64,000 nucleotides of DNA, from contig JAOZGR010000001.1 in NCBI GenBank assembly GCA_027491485.1, positions 1 to 64,000 of the forward strand, in the 5' to 3' direction. Shown one piece after another: positions 15,673-25,065 of the stretch. Position numbers and translations under genes: made by a program. The DNA is from Thermoproteota archaeon. Lineage in GTDB: Archaea; Korarchaeota; Korarchaeia; Korarchaeales; Korarchaeaceae. The stretch's first letter is position 1; every line of letters starts with the position of its first letter. The notes below the pieces were generated by a model. That model was given only the letters and a program-made list of their open reading frames with translations, was not told where the DNA came from and searched no databases.

Positions 15673-16998
15673 TTACTTTTGCTTAGATAATCTGTAGCGC
15701 CAGAATGCCATGCTGAGGAATATTAAGGCAGCCAATATTAGGAAGAACCTCAGATTAGGTGAGGAGTACTCGCCAATGAGGACACCGTAATTATATATCT
15801 TTACGGTGTAGTAGGGACCAAGTCCAGTGTCCACTTTTACTGTATCCTTTAGAGGGAGTACTTCGCCTTCATACTCTATTGAAAAGTTCCCCTCCCCATC
15901 GACTTTGATCTCACCGTCCATTCCTAGATTCACGATTATGGGGTACGTTCTCACGGATACCGATACATTCTGTCCGAATGGGTCCTCAAGAATAACTGAA
16001 TGCTCCCCAGGACTTGTCCTGATAAATGTGATCCTACCTATCTTCACCTCTTTGCTTTCACCATCTATGATAGCCTTAAGCCTTCCTTCAACCCAATGGG
16101 GGAGTGGCCATTTTATTAATAAGCCTCCACTGGTCCCCTCTACTTCAGCTCGAGACCAGTCAGCAAGGACATGAACGTCTCCGTCTCCTGTCCTAACTAA
16201 TATTATCCCCTCTCTAGCTACAACATCGTATCCCTTTACAGGGATCTCCTGTATTAAATCTCCAGTAGAGGAATTCAGAATGGAGAGCTTCATATTACTG
16301 GTTAGCACGTAGAGATAGCCGGAACCACTATGAAGCTTTCCCAGTGCACAACAACCACAGAGATCTTCCATCCATCTAAGGATGCCCCTCTCATCAAATG
16401 TGTAAACGTTACAGCCCTTCATGTACACATGGACTAGGTCCTTCTCCACCTCTACGTCAAGTAGGTGCGTCCTAATTTCCTTAGTCCACTTGATGCCCGA
16501 CAGATTTAGGAGGGCTACTTCGCTATATCCTAGGATGGATAGGCTATTGCCATCCTCGGACCAGCTCAGCTCTCGTACTGGGAACTTGATCCTCAACACC
16601 TCAGAGCCGTTTTTGGTTATCTTTAGGAATCCATCCTCGTAAACTGCAATTAGATCCCTGCTATAGGGGTAAAAGGTACATTTATCGCATTTGGCTATCT
16701 CCTTTAAACCTTCAGAGAACTCCTTAAGGCTATTTCCACTTTGAATGAATACATCATTGGATTGTATGAGTCGAGAATTCTTTTCATGTGTCAGGTAGGT
16801 AATGGAGCCGTTATAGATACCGACTCCCCTGTCATCTAGGAAGATGATTGCCTCATGTCCTAGGGCTACTGATCTTGCTTCAAGAGGTACTGTTTGAACT
16901 AATAGGTATGGTTGAGCGCTCACACCGATATGTCCTACTAGTAATAGCGCCACCATGAACCCTATTCCTCTCATTAGTCCGTCTCTCCCATGGAGCAT
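15673..16998 (-). CDS. Secreted, C-terminally membrane-anchored beta-repeat protein
   Basis: The 441-residue protein has an N-terminal hydrophobic signal (FMVALLLVGHIGVSA, ending AQP), a long strand-rich outer part, and a C-terminal membrane helix FFLILAALIFLSMAFWRY followed by basic RLSKQK. Repeated segments such as LREFSWSEDGNSLSI-like turns suggest a beta-propeller or WD/PQQ-like domain (for example, LRIKFPVRELSWSEDGNS and LHSGSGYLYVLTSNMK). A late segment with DPFGQNVSVSVRTYP looks Ig- or PEGA-like. It is therefore a surface protein with its bulk outside the cell. The start could also be the Met at codon 9. No enzyme motif is seen. Confidence 0.65.
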   Translation of the reverse strand: MLHGRDGLMRGIGFMVALLLVGHIGVSAQPYLLVQTVPLEARSVALGHEAIIFLDDRGVGIYNGSITYLTHEKNSRLIQSNDVFIQSGNSLKEFSEGLKEIAKCDKCTFYPYSRDLIAVYEDGFLKITKNGSEVLRIKFPVRELSWSEDGNSLSILGYSEVALLNLSGIKWTKEIRTHLLDVEVEKDLVHVYMKGCNVYTFDERGILRWMEDLCGCCALGKLHSGSGYLYVLTSNMKLSILNSSTGDLIQEIPVKGYDVVAREGIILVRTGDGDVHVLADWSRAEVEGTSGGLLIKWPLPHWVEGRLKAIIDGESKEVKIGRITFIRTSPGEHSVILEDPFGQNVSVSVRTYPIIVNLGMDGEIKVDGEGNFSIEYEGEVLPLKDTVKVDTGLGPYYTVKIYNYGVLIGEYSSPNLRFFLILAALIFLSMAFWRYRLSKQK

Positions 16999-17115
16999 TA
17001 ATTAACATTTTTTAACAATGCTTCAACTCAGTTGAGGAGATCCTATTTTTCGACTAAGGCAGGACATATTGGTGGAGTTATCTCCCCTAGGCCACTGTCA
17101 AAAGCATGTAAAAAG

Positions 17116-17123
17116 CTATAAAG
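17116..17123 (+). promoter_or_regulatory. TATA box of secreted-protein gene
   Basis: CTATAAAG lies about 26 bases before the ATG at 17146, with no room for a leader. This marks the promoter for the secreted protein and the prenyltransferase that overlaps it. Confidence 0.65.
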
Positions 17124-17145
17124 GAGTTAACCCGTTAGTGGCTCG

Positions 17146-18225
17146 ATGAGGTTAAACTTTGTTCCTCTATTGATATTGCTGATATTACCAACGATAACGG
17201 TCTACTCAGCTGAGGAAAGAGCACCTAAGGTTGCCTTAATTAGTAATCAAGCCGATATGCAAACTGCCCAGTTCATAGGACAGCTATTCAATCAATCTAA
17301 TGTTAGGTATACGATACTGCCTCCCGACTCATTTGAGGATGCTTTAAGGAATTATGAGGTGCTCATACTGCTAGGGGGGCCTAGGGCTTATGACGGGATG
17401 GGTAACATATCATCCAATTACATACCCCCTAAGAACGCAACGACACTAATAAATGAGCCCAGGACGTTCATAGTCTCGATATATGAGGGAAATAGGGAGA
17501 TAATAGTCCTAGCCGGCCATACAAGGGTTGAAACTCTTGAAGCAGCCCCCTATTTCTTCAAGAACTTGGTTAAAATCACTAGACTATGGAGATGGGTCGG
17601 CTATCCAGTAGATTTCGATGAGAACTCATTTGCCATCTACTACGTACAAGAATACTTCTACAACAAGGAGAAAGGAGAGTTCAAGAGGGGAAAGATAAGG
17701 AGTGTTGTTACTCAAGTGAATGGGGTTGTATCTATCAATGGCACAGATCTCTACAATGTAACTACATCTGATTCCTATATTTACCTAGGAGTGAACTATA
17801 CCACCTTCACGGAATTACTTCTGGACCATCTTGGAAGGCCCTACTCATGTGAGGCAAAGAATTTCATAGAAGGCCGCCTGAATTCAACTGTGAACTGCCT
17901 CGAATATCAGAGAGTACAAGGCTATGTATTTGTTGACATTAAAATGGAGGCGACCAACGATAGGATCTATTGGAAAATAGAGAACAGGAGACTTAGAAGG
18001 ACTTTGATATACCCCATTGGAACGAGGAACATAAAGGCGGACATGGTACTCAGGTACCTATTCAAATATCCGAGCTGGGAGTTGCAGGATGAATTCGATA
18101 TACGGTACATTAATCCAACAATTCCATTCGGTGGACTAGTAATGAGGATACATAACGTTATCATAGATGGAGATATAATAACGAAGGAAAAGATGGAACT
18201 AACTTCCTTCAGGGGTAAGGGATGA
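17146..18225 (+). CDS. Secreted protein with ISNQ-type surface domain, longer paralogue
   Basis: The 359-residue protein has a signal peptide (VPLLILLILPTITVYSAEE). The mature part opens APKVALISNQADMQTAQFIG, nearly the same as the protein at 8554. VLILLGGPRAYDGMGN and IVLAGHTRVETLEAAPYF match the paralogue's GG and AG blocks, though here the DRxGT turn is altered. A further 200 residues, rich in Asn/Thr/Tyr and with several N-x-S/T sites, are unique. No C-terminal anchor is seen. The stop overlaps the start of the prenyltransferase by 4 bases (ATGA), so they are translationally coupled. Function unknown; it is an extracellular or surface protein. Confidence 0.7.
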   Translation: MRLNFVPLLILLILPTITVYSAEERAPKVALISNQADMQTAQFIGQLFNQSNVRYTILPPDSFEDALRNYEVLILLGGPRAYDGMGNISSNYIPPKNATTLINEPRTFIVSIYEGNREIIVLAGHTRVETLEAAPYFFKNLVKITRLWRWVGYPVDFDENSFAIYYVQEYFYNKEKGEFKRGKIRSVVTQVNGVVSINGTDLYNVTTSDSYIYLGVNYTTFTELLLDHLGRPYSCEAKNFIEGRLNSTVNCLEYQRVQGYVFVDIKMEATNDRIYWKIENRRLRRTLIYPIGTRNIKADMVLRYLFKYPSWELQDEFDIRYINPTIPFGGLVMRIHNVIIDGDIITKEKMELTSFRGKG

Positions 18226-19106
18226 TTATGGAAGCTAAAGTCCTGTCATCCAAGATCTCAGATTATATATGCCTCACAAAGCCTAAACAGACGTTTCTCC
18301 TCCTGCTTACCTCCCTCTTCACCTATGTGGGAGCTGGAGGAACGGACCTACATACGCTGGTAACTCTTACAGCTGCGATGGTCCTGTCCATCTCAGGTAC
18401 TACGGCAGTTAATATGGCCCTAGATGCTGATATCGATTCCTTAATGAACCGAACGAGGGGGAGACCTGTTCCAGCGGGCAGGGTCTCTAGGGAAGAGGCT
18501 TTATCATTCGGAGTTGTATTATTTCTGTTAGGCGTAGCACTGGCCTACTTCATTAATGTACCAACTGCTTTTGCCACCTCGCTAGGGGTGATCTTCGACC
18601 TCATTGTATACACACTGTGGACTAAGAGGAGGACAGCCCTTTCTATAATATTTGGTGGAGTAGCTGGAGCTGCTCCCTCCTTAGCCGGTTGGACAGCCGT
18701 GAGAGGTGCCATAGAACTACCAGCTATTATGATAATGATAATCACGATAACTTGGATCCCAGCACACATATGGTATATCGCAATCTACCACCTAGAGGAC
18801 TATAGGGCTGCTGGGGTACCCATGCTTCCCGTGGTCCTTGGGGTTGAGGGGACCGCCAAAGCCATAGTAGTCTCAGTGATCATAATGGTATCGATGGAGC
18901 TCGCCTTATTCCTAACTGGGACATTTGGGCTCGCCTTCCTAATAGTGGCCCTACCATCCAGCCTCTTACTGCTCTATAGATCCATCTTGTACGCTAAGAA
19001 TCCAACGATCGAAGGGGCCAGAAGGATGTATAAGACAGCTAGTCCAGTCGAAGGGATGGCATTCCTAGGAATCGCGCTAGACGGTCTGCTGAGGATCCTC
19101 CTATAG
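18222..19106 (+). CDS. UbiA-family prenyltransferase, heme O synthase-like (CtaB)
   Basis: The 294-residue protein has about eight membrane helices. The first Asp-rich motif is NMALDADIDSLMNRTRGRPV, and the second region is HIWYIAIYHLEDYRAAGVP followed by MLPVVLG. Both match protoheme IX farnesyltransferase more closely than archaeal lipid (DGGGP) synthases, in which the first motif usually reads ND-x3-D-x3-D followed by N-x-P-x-RP. The enzyme would transfer a prenyl chain to protoheme in the membrane. No heme-copper oxidase gene is in view. It is coupled to the secreted protein upstream by a 4-base overlap. Other UbiA substrates cannot be excluded. Confidence 0.7.
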   Translation: MIMEAKVLSSKISDYICLTKPKQTFLLLLTSLFTYVGAGGTDLHTLVTLTAAMVLSISGTTAVNMALDADIDSLMNRTRGRPVPAGRVSREEALSFGVVLFLLGVALAYFINVPTAFATSLGVIFDLIVYTLWTKRRTALSIIFGGVAGAAPSLAGWTAVRGAIELPAIMIMIITITWIPAHIWYIAIYHLEDYRAAGVPMLPVVLGVEGTAKAIVVSVIIMVSMELALFLTGTFGLAFLIVALPSSLLLLYRSILYAKNPTIEGARRMYKTASPVEGMAFLGIALDGLLRILL

Positions 19107-19141
19107 GAAAGATTATTAAACATGATTGATCGGTTAGGACA

Positions 19142-19573
19142 ATGAGTTCTAAGGTGCTGGTAAGGGGAGAGTTAGTATTCGGGAGTGAACAGGAATTAAA
19201 GAAGCTCCTCTCAACTTTAGGAGCTTTAGATAAATTAGAAGAGTTATTAGAGGAAGGTCCAAAGGATCTAGAGTTGAATGGGCTGAAGATAACTGAGGTT
19301 GCGGTGAGAGATGGAAGATACCACCTAAAATTTGAAGGTAATGTAAATTGGCCATCATCTGCAGCCCCAAAGGACATGAATTACTTAGACTGGCTGAAAA
19401 GTCAGCTTTTAGGTCTTGTCTGGGATGTCGAGGAGCTAAAGAGTTTAGAGATCCATAGAGGAAGCGAAAATCTCAAATTTGCTTTCTATGAGGATGAAGA
19501 ACTAAGATTGAAGAAGGAGGAGTACAATAGATGGTGGATGGAATCTGCTAGTAATATCACGGGTCTCTTCTAG
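19142..19573 (+). CDS. Protein of unknown function
   Basis: The 143-residue acidic product starts MSSKVLVRGELVFGSEQEL and is rich in Leu, Glu and Lys, with mixed strands and helices. Notable parts are KLEELLEEGPKDLELNGLK and a Trp-containing tail EEYNRWWMESASNITG. I recognise no family. A TATA-like ATTATTAAA lies about 27 bases upstream, so the message is probably leaderless. It stands alone between the prenyltransferase and aIF1 genes. Confidence 0.5.
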   Translation: MSSKVLVRGELVFGSEQELKKLLSTLGALDKLEELLEEGPKDLELNGLKITEVAVRDGRYHLKFEGNVNWPSSAAPKDMNYLDWLKSQLLGLVWDVEELKSLEIHRGSENLKFAFYEDEELRLKKEEYNRWWMESASNITGLF

Positions 19574-19670
19574 CGGAACATCATTAGTGGGAGGCTCTCT
19601 TCAGTGTTTTCTTAAGCGGAAACCGTCTCAACCATATGTTTTTATATTTACGGTAGTCTGAATAGGTGGA

Positions 19671-19994
19671 ATGGTTGCGTTCGATGAGAGATTAAGGGAC
19701 CCTATTACCGGACTCCCACTGGAGCTTTTTTCATGGGAGGAGGTTGAAAAGGAACTTAGGCCGGTAAGGATCAGAACGGAAAGGAGGAGGGGAAGGGACG
19801 TTACTATCATAGAAAACCTACCCTTTTCGAGAGACACTATGAAGTCCTTTCTAAAAGAGATTAAGCGGACTCTGGCTTGTGGAGGAACGTATAAAGATGG
19901 ATATGTTCTTCTACAAGGGGATCATAGACATAAAGTAGCAAAGCTGTTGAAAGAGAAGTGGGGGATTTCAGAAGAACAGATAGAGGTGGAATAG
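19671..19994 (+). CDS. Translation initiation factor aIF1 (SUI1 family)
   Basis: The 107-residue protein has an N-terminal DPITGLPLELFSWEEVEKEL and the SUI1 core: PVRIRTERRRGRDVTIIENL, then FLKEIKRTLACGGTYKDG, VLLQGDHRHKVAKLL and a KWG end. aIF1 binds near the P site of the small ribosomal subunit and controls start-codon choice. The CGGT-x-K block is diagnostic. TTTTTATATTTA at 19639-19650 is 26 bases upstream, which fits a leaderless message. The gene stands alone. Length is normal for archaeal aIF1. Confidence 0.9.
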   Translation: MVAFDERLRDPITGLPLELFSWEEVEKELRPVRIRTERRRGRDVTIIENLPFSRDTMKSFLKEIKRTLACGGTYKDGYVLLQGDHRHKVAKLLKEKWGISEEQIEVE

Positions 19995-20116
19995 TCATCT
20001 TAGGGCTTTAAGGATAGGAGAGTGAATGAGAGTCGTGCTACCCTACTTGATTATGGGATGGTAACTAATGTATAGTATTCACAGCTGTCATCTTGGAAAA
20101 AGAGTGAGAGAAAGAC

Positions 20117-22132
20117 TCACGGCGGGAAGAAGGCCACGAATGTTAAGGCCACTATGGTTACTAGCTTAACGAAGATATGTAGGGACGGTCCTGCTGTATC
20201 TTTCAGTGGATCTCCAACAGTATCCCCAACTACTGCGGATTTATGAGCCTCAGATCCCTTTCCACCGTAAAGTCCAGATTCTATGAGCTTTTTAGCGTTA
20301 TCTAGCGCTCCTCCAGCGTTTATCATGAATACCGCTAGTAGTCCTCCGGCCACAGTGGCTCCCACTATGAAAGCCCCCAGGGGTTTTCTGTGGAAGAGAA
20401 GCCCGATTATTATAGGAGCGAAGAACGTTATTAGCGTTGGGAGTACCATCTCCTTGAGAGCATGTTTTGTAGATATATCTACTGCTCTTGCATAATCAGG
20501 TTTGGCCTTACCCTCTAGGAGACCAGGTATTTCCCTAAATTGTCTTCTTACCTCTTCTACCATCCTGTTAGCGGTCTTACCTACTGCTCTTATGGCTAAA
20601 GCTGAGAATAGATAGGCTAAGGTAGATCCTAAGATTAGGCCTACGAGTATGAAGGGATCCGCCAGGTCTACTCTTGGCATGGTCACATCGGTGAGCTTTG
20701 CGGCGCTGAGATATGCTGAGAAGAGCACAAACGCGGATAATATGGCGCAAGCCATAGCATACCCCTTAGTTATAGCTTTGGTTGTATTGCCAACGGCATC
20801 CAAGAGATCCAAGCCCTCTCTAACCTCCTTACTTAGCCCAGCCATTTCAGCTATTCCAGCAGCGTTGTCCGAGATTGGACCGAATGTATCAGCTGCCATT
20901 ATTATACCAGTGGTGGACAATATCCCCGCGGTGGCAGCAGCTATACCATAGAGTCCAGCAACAATGTATGCGAAGGAAACTACGGCTGCTATAACTATTA
21001 AAGGTACGAAGGCGCTTTCAAGCCCAACTGCAAGTCCTGCAATTACGTCTAAGGCCGGACCGAACTGGGAGGATTCCGCTATATATTTAACAGGTCTATA
21101 ACCAGTTCCTGTGTAGTACTGGATAGTAACACCAACTACCAGGCTGGCGATTAGCCCTAAAATGGCGGCGAGGAAGACATGATAGTCTCCGAGTAGTTCT
21201 ACGGCGAGATAGTAGAAGAATATTGCATTAAGAACTCCGGATGCGAAGAGTGAGATATTAATGGCTGTGATGGGATTTTTAGTCTTCTCTCTGATTAGGA
21301 ATATCGCTATTATTGTCGATATAACACCTGCAGACTCAGCCATCAGGGGGAAGAGGACTCCTTTTAGTCCATAGAGGGCATAGAAAGCTACCCCTAGGAT
21401 CATCATTCCTATTATATTATCAGAGAAAGATTCGAACAGATCGGCTCCTCTGCCGGCGCAGTCCCCGACATTATCACCGACCTGGTCAGCTATCACAGCT
21501 GGATTCCTAGGATCGTCCTCCGGTATACCCGCTTCAACTTTTCCAACGAGATCTGCTGCTATGTCAGCAGCTTTTGTGTAGATACCACCACCAAGCTGTG
21601 CAAAAAGTGCGGCTAGACTTGCGCCCATACCGAAAGGTACTATTGTATGGAGCGCCATCTCGAGCTGTTGGGGGGATTCTACAGGATAAAGAGCCCTAAC
21701 TATCAGGTAGAGCGAACCTATGCCTAGGACGCTGAGGGATACAACGGAGAGGCCCATGACGGACCCTCCCCAGAAAGCTATCTTAAGGGCCTTCGCTGGA
21801 GAAGTCCTGGCCGCATTAGTCGTCCTGACATTTGCTTTAACGGCAGCGTTCATGCCTATATAGGCAGCTATCAGGGACAAAATGGAGCCTGCTAGGAATG
21901 AGATTGCCGGGATTAGTCCCTCTAAGATACCCAGTATGGCCGCTATTATAGCGATGAATATGAATATCGTGTAAAACTGTCTCTTCAGGTAAGCGTTGGC
22001 ACCTTCTTGTATGTATGAGGCTATTGCGACCATTTCAGGTGTACCTGGATCTTCCCTAACAACTAGGTAGTAGATCAGGGCGACGACCAGTACGCCTAAG
22101 ATTCCCACGATTGTAGGGATCACTTCTAGCAT
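20117..22132 (-). CDS. hppA: Membrane proton-pumping inorganic pyrophosphatase (H+-PPase)
   Basis: The 671-residue protein has about 16 membrane helices and hydrolyses pyrophosphate while moving protons out of the cell. The substrate-binding loop is KAADIAADLVGKVEAGIPED and then DDPRNPAVIADQVGDNVGDC. Other acidic loops are DTFGPISDNAAGIAEM and VGDTVGDPLKDTAGPS. The position that separates subfamilies is Lys in AVGNTTKAITKGYAMA, as in K+-independent enzymes; K+-dependent ones usually have Ala there. The start ATG follows GAGGTGATTGT. TTTTTAAATTTAC at 22203-22215 would place a leader of about 50 bases before it. Length is normal. Confidence 0.95.
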   Translation of the reverse strand: MLEVIPTIVGILGVLVVALIYYLVVREDPGTPEMVAIASYIQEGANAYLKRQFYTIFIFIAIIAAILGILEGLIPAISFLAGSILSLIAAYIGMNAAVKANVRTTNAARTSPAKALKIAFWGGSVMGLSVVSLSVLGIGSLYLIVRALYPVESPQQLEMALHTIVPFGMGASLAALFAQLGGGIYTKAADIAADLVGKVEAGIPEDDPRNPAVIADQVGDNVGDCAGRGADLFESFSDNIIGMMILGVAFYALYGLKGVLFPLMAESAGVISTIIAIFLIREKTKNPITAINISLFASGVLNAIFFYYLAVELLGDYHVFLAAILGLIASLVVGVTIQYYTGTGYRPVKYIAESSQFGPALDVIAGLAVGLESAFVPLIVIAAVVSFAYIVAGLYGIAAATAGILSTTGIIMAADTFGPISDNAAGIAEMAGLSKEVREGLDLLDAVGNTTKAITKGYAMACAILSAFVLFSAYLSAAKLTDVTMPRVDLADPFILVGLILGSTLAYLFSALAIRAVGKTANRMVEEVRRQFREIPGLLEGKAKPDYARAVDISTKHALKEMVLPTLITFFAPIIIGLLFHRKPLGAFIVGATVAGGLLAVFMINAGGALDNAKKLIESGLYGGKGSEAHKSAVVGDTVGDPLKDTAGPSLHIFVKLVTIVALTFVAFFPP

Positions 22133-22220
22133 ACAATCACCTCTACTTCAAGCTCAGTATACCACTGATCGCAGATCAACGATTTTAGGGATTTTCCCGA
22201 AAGTAAATTTAAAAAGGTGA

Positions 22221-23747
22221 TCAACAGGGCTCGATCGTACTGGGGGGTTTTGTCGTAATTGAGTAGGTGACCATAGTCACTTCAGGGATTATAGACGTTA
22301 TTCTCTTCGAGATCTCTTCTAGCACATGATAGGGGATCCTGTACCAGTCAGCCGTCATGGCGTCCTCGCTCTCCACTATCCTGACTGTGACTATGTAGCC
22401 ATCAACACGAGCATCCCCCTTAACACCCACCCACTTGTCATCACCAACGACAGCAAACGCTTGCCAGACATCATTATAGAGGCCTTCCTCTCTTAACACT
22501 TCTTCAACGATGCTCGAGGCCTCTCTTACGATGTGGAGCTTCTCCTCAGTGACCTCACCGATTATTCTGACAGCTAGACCCGGACCTGGGAATGGATGCC
22601 TCTCAACTAGCTTCTTTGGGAGTCCCAGCTTTGCTGCTATTCTCCTTACTTCGTCCTTATAGAGGAACTTCAGGGGCTCTATAACTTTAGCTTCAAGCCA
22701 TTCCGGCAAGCCAGCGACATTGTGATGACTCTTTATTCTATCGGCACCCGTCTCACGACCACTCTCTATAATGTCAGGATAGAGAGTCCCTTGAACTAAG
22801 CAGTCGAATTCCTTTCCTTCCAGGGCTTCAGTAAACACCTTAATGAACAGTTCTCCTATTATCTTCCTCTTCTCCTCGCAGCTAGCTACCCCTTTTAGAG
22901 AGGAGAGGAACTTATCGGAGGCATCTACATATATTGGATTTATACCCATCTCTTTCAAGGTCTTTAAGACCTCTTCTGGCTCACTCTTCCTCAGGAGGCC
23001 ATGGTTGACAAATATGGAGGTCAGCTTATCTCCGGCAACTTCGTTCACTAATACCGTCGCTACCGTCGAGTCTATTCCTCCACTGACGGCTGACAATATG
23101 CTCTTACAGTCTTTTACCTCCCTTCTAAGCTCTTCAAGTATCCTAAGAAGGATTGTTTCGGTGGACCAGTTCCTCTCCGATTTTGAGATGCTCAATGCGA
23201 AGTTCTTCAGGAGAATCTGGCCCTTAGGAGTATGTTTGACCTCTGGATGAAACTGTACCCCATAAATTTCCTTCTCCCGATGTCTAAATGCCGCTACGTA
23301 GCCATTTTCCGATAAGGCAGTGACGCTTAACTCCTGAGGTACCTTAGAGACGTGATCGGAGTGGCTCATCCAGACGATCTCCTCTTCATCCCAGCCATCA
23401 AAGATACCCTTTTTCTCCAGTATCTTCACCTTAGTGGGCCCATATTCGCCCCTCGACTTAACTACGTGCCCTCCCAGCTTCTTGGCTATGAGTTGAAATC
23501 CGTAGCAGATGCCTAATATGGGGATATCCAGATCGAATATCCAATCACCGACAGAGGGGGCTCCTGGCTCGTAGACGCTACTCGGTCCCCCGGAGAGTAT
23601 TATTGCGGTAGGATTCAGCTTCTCTATCTGCTCCTTCTCTGCCATAGTGTATGGCAGGATCTCAGCGTAGATTCCCAAGTCCCTTATCCTCCTAGCGATC
23701 AGATGGGCGTACTGCCCACCGAAGTTTATCACGATAACTCCTCTCAT
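22221..23747 (-). CDS. guaA: GMP synthase (glutamine-hydrolysing), single chain
   Basis: The 508-residue enzyme converts XMP, ATP and glutamine to GMP. The N-terminal class I amidotransferase has GICYGFQLIAKKLGG (nucleophile Cys), and VQFHPEVKHTPKG (His and Glu). The ATP-pyrophosphatase domain has ILSAVSGGIDSTVATV. The dimer domain ends ITTKPPSTIEPC, where the usual end is KPPGTIEWE-like. Many archaea carry the two activities on separate genes, so the fused form is notable. The start is one base after the tldE stop, so it is the third gene of a tldD-tldE-guaA operon. Confidence 0.95.
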   Translation of the reverse strand: MRGVIVINFGGQYAHLIARRIRDLGIYAEILPYTMAEKEQIEKLNPTAIILSGGPSSVYEPGAPSVGDWIFDLDIPILGICYGFQLIAKKLGGHVVKSRGEYGPTKVKILEKKGIFDGWDEEEIVWMSHSDHVSKVPQELSVTALSENGYVAAFRHREKEIYGVQFHPEVKHTPKGQILLKNFALSISKSERNWSTETILLRILEELRREVKDCKSILSAVSGGIDSTVATVLVNEVAGDKLTSIFVNHGLLRKSEPEEVLKTLKEMGINPIYVDASDKFLSSLKGVASCEEKRKIIGELFIKVFTEALEGKEFDCLVQGTLYPDIIESGRETGADRIKSHHNVAGLPEWLEAKVIEPLKFLYKDEVRRIAAKLGLPKKLVERHPFPGPGLAVRIIGEVTEEKLHIVREASSIVEEVLREEGLYNDVWQAFAVVGDDKWVGVKGDARVDGYIVTVRIVESEDAMTADWYRIPYHVLEEISKRITSIIPEVTMVTYSITTKPPSTIEPC

Positions 23748-23748
23748 G

Positions 23749-25065
23749 CTATCCGGGACCTGCCACTTTCGCCTTAAACCTTATCGATCCTCCTCTAAGG
23801 GATTGAACGGTTATTATATCATCCCCAACCCCATCTATGGATCTAAGCATATCTATCAGGGTGAAGGCCATATTTGTCTGCCTGAGCGATTTAGTGATCT
23901 CACCGTTCTCGATCAAGAATGCGGTTTCAGCGAGTCCACTGAACTCTCCATTTGCCAAATTAGGAGTATCAAATGTAAATGAGACAAGTATGCCTCTCCT
24001 AACGTCCAGCAGATCTTCCTTGCTCATCTTTAGGTCTGGGGCCTCTATCGATACGGTATGCGCACCGACCATTGGAAGCCTATTATAGCCCCTCACAGCA
24101 TTACCTGTACTCTCCTTACCCTCTTTCATGGCAGCATACCAGTTGTATATAGGACTTCTGAATGTTCCCTTCTCTATTACATATGTTTTGCGGGTGGGAA
24201 TTCCCTCATCATCGAAGCTAGAGCTTCCTGTAGCCCATGGAATCCTACCATCATCTACTATGCTTATTCTATCATCTGCTATCTCCTTACCCAATTTATC
24301 GGAGAGGAAGCTCCTTCCGTATTGGATATTCTCGGCATTAGCTGCCGAGTCCACGAGGAACGGAATTATGCTGACTTGAGCTTTTGGCTCCAAGATCACG
24401 GGGAGTTCCTCAACACCTACCTTAGTGGAATCAAGTACCTTAACCGCCATGTCACCAGCGTTTCGGCCCAACTTCTCTGGTTTTAGGTGGCCCAAGTACC
24501 TTCCGTCAGCGAAATCTAGGCTCGATCCCCTCCTGTCACCATCTTTACTGGCAACCTCTAAGAAGACGTTAAATGATGTCCTCTCTTCTCTTACATCCGT
24601 ACCCTTGGAGCTGTATATCCCTATCTCATAGTAGCTTGCCTCCAGCTTCCCATTTACTGAGACAACCTTCGGAGAGACTTTGGAGGACTCTATGGCACTC
24701 ATAAGAAGTGAAGATGCTTCTTCTACGCTTAGGTTCTTGATCTTGGGATCTAGAAGCCCCTCTATCAGTGTAACAGGCCTAGGTTCAGGTAATCCCTTAA
24801 AATCTGGATCAGGAGGTGCCGCTCTAGCATTCTTAAGGGCTTCTTCCCCTACACCCTTTCCTTCCTTCGGGTTAGAAGCATATGCAAATCCCAGTTTATT
24901 TCCTAATGAGACACGGACGCCTAAGCCTGTAAATCTGATTGAGCTTGCGGTCTTAATCGCTCCTTTCTCTACAGATATTGATATAGTCCTGCCCCTCACC
25001 TGAAAGGCCTCCGCTTCCTCCGCACCTCCCGCCAAGGCTACCCTAACTGCATCCTCTCCCAGCAT
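23749..25065 (-). CDS. TldE/PmbA-type subunit of the TldD-TldE metalloprotease
   Basis: The 438-residue protein belongs to the PmbA/TldD family but lacks the HExxxH motif found in its partner, as is normal for TldE. Family blocks include ADGRYLGHLKPEKLG, IVDDGRIPWATGSSSFDDEG, PTRKTYVIEKGTFRSP and MSKEDLLDVRRGILV. In bacteria the TldD-TldE heterodimer degrades unfolded peptides and matures modified peptides. Here the gene begins right after the tldD stop, which supports a heterodimer. The archaeal substrate is unknown. It is cytoplasmic. Confidence 0.9.
   Translation of the reverse strand: MLGEDAVRVALAGGAEEAEAFQVRGRTISISVEKGAIKTASSIRFTGLGVRVSLGNKLGFAYASNPKEGKGVGEEALKNARAAPPDPDFKGLPEPRPVTLIEGLLDPKIKNLSVEEASSLLMSAIESSKVSPKVVSVNGKLEASYYEIGIYSSKGTDVREERTSFNVFLEVASKDGDRRGSSLDFADGRYLGHLKPEKLGRNAGDMAVKVLDSTKVGVEELPVILEPKAQVSIIPFLVDSAANAENIQYGRSFLSDKLGKEIADDRISIVDDGRIPWATGSSSFDDEGIPTRKTYVIEKGTFRSPIYNWYAAMKEGKESTGNAVRGYNRLPMVGAHTVSIEAPDLKMSKEDLLDVRRGILVSFTFDTPNLANGEFSGLAETAFLIENGEITKSLRQTNMAFTLIDMLRSIDGVGDDIITVQSLRGGSIRFKAKVAGPG

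Noticed and set aside
20283-20951. Plus-strand open frames across the pyrophosphatase gene
   Set aside because: They are shadows of the minus-strand membrane protein with low-complexity Ser/Ala content.
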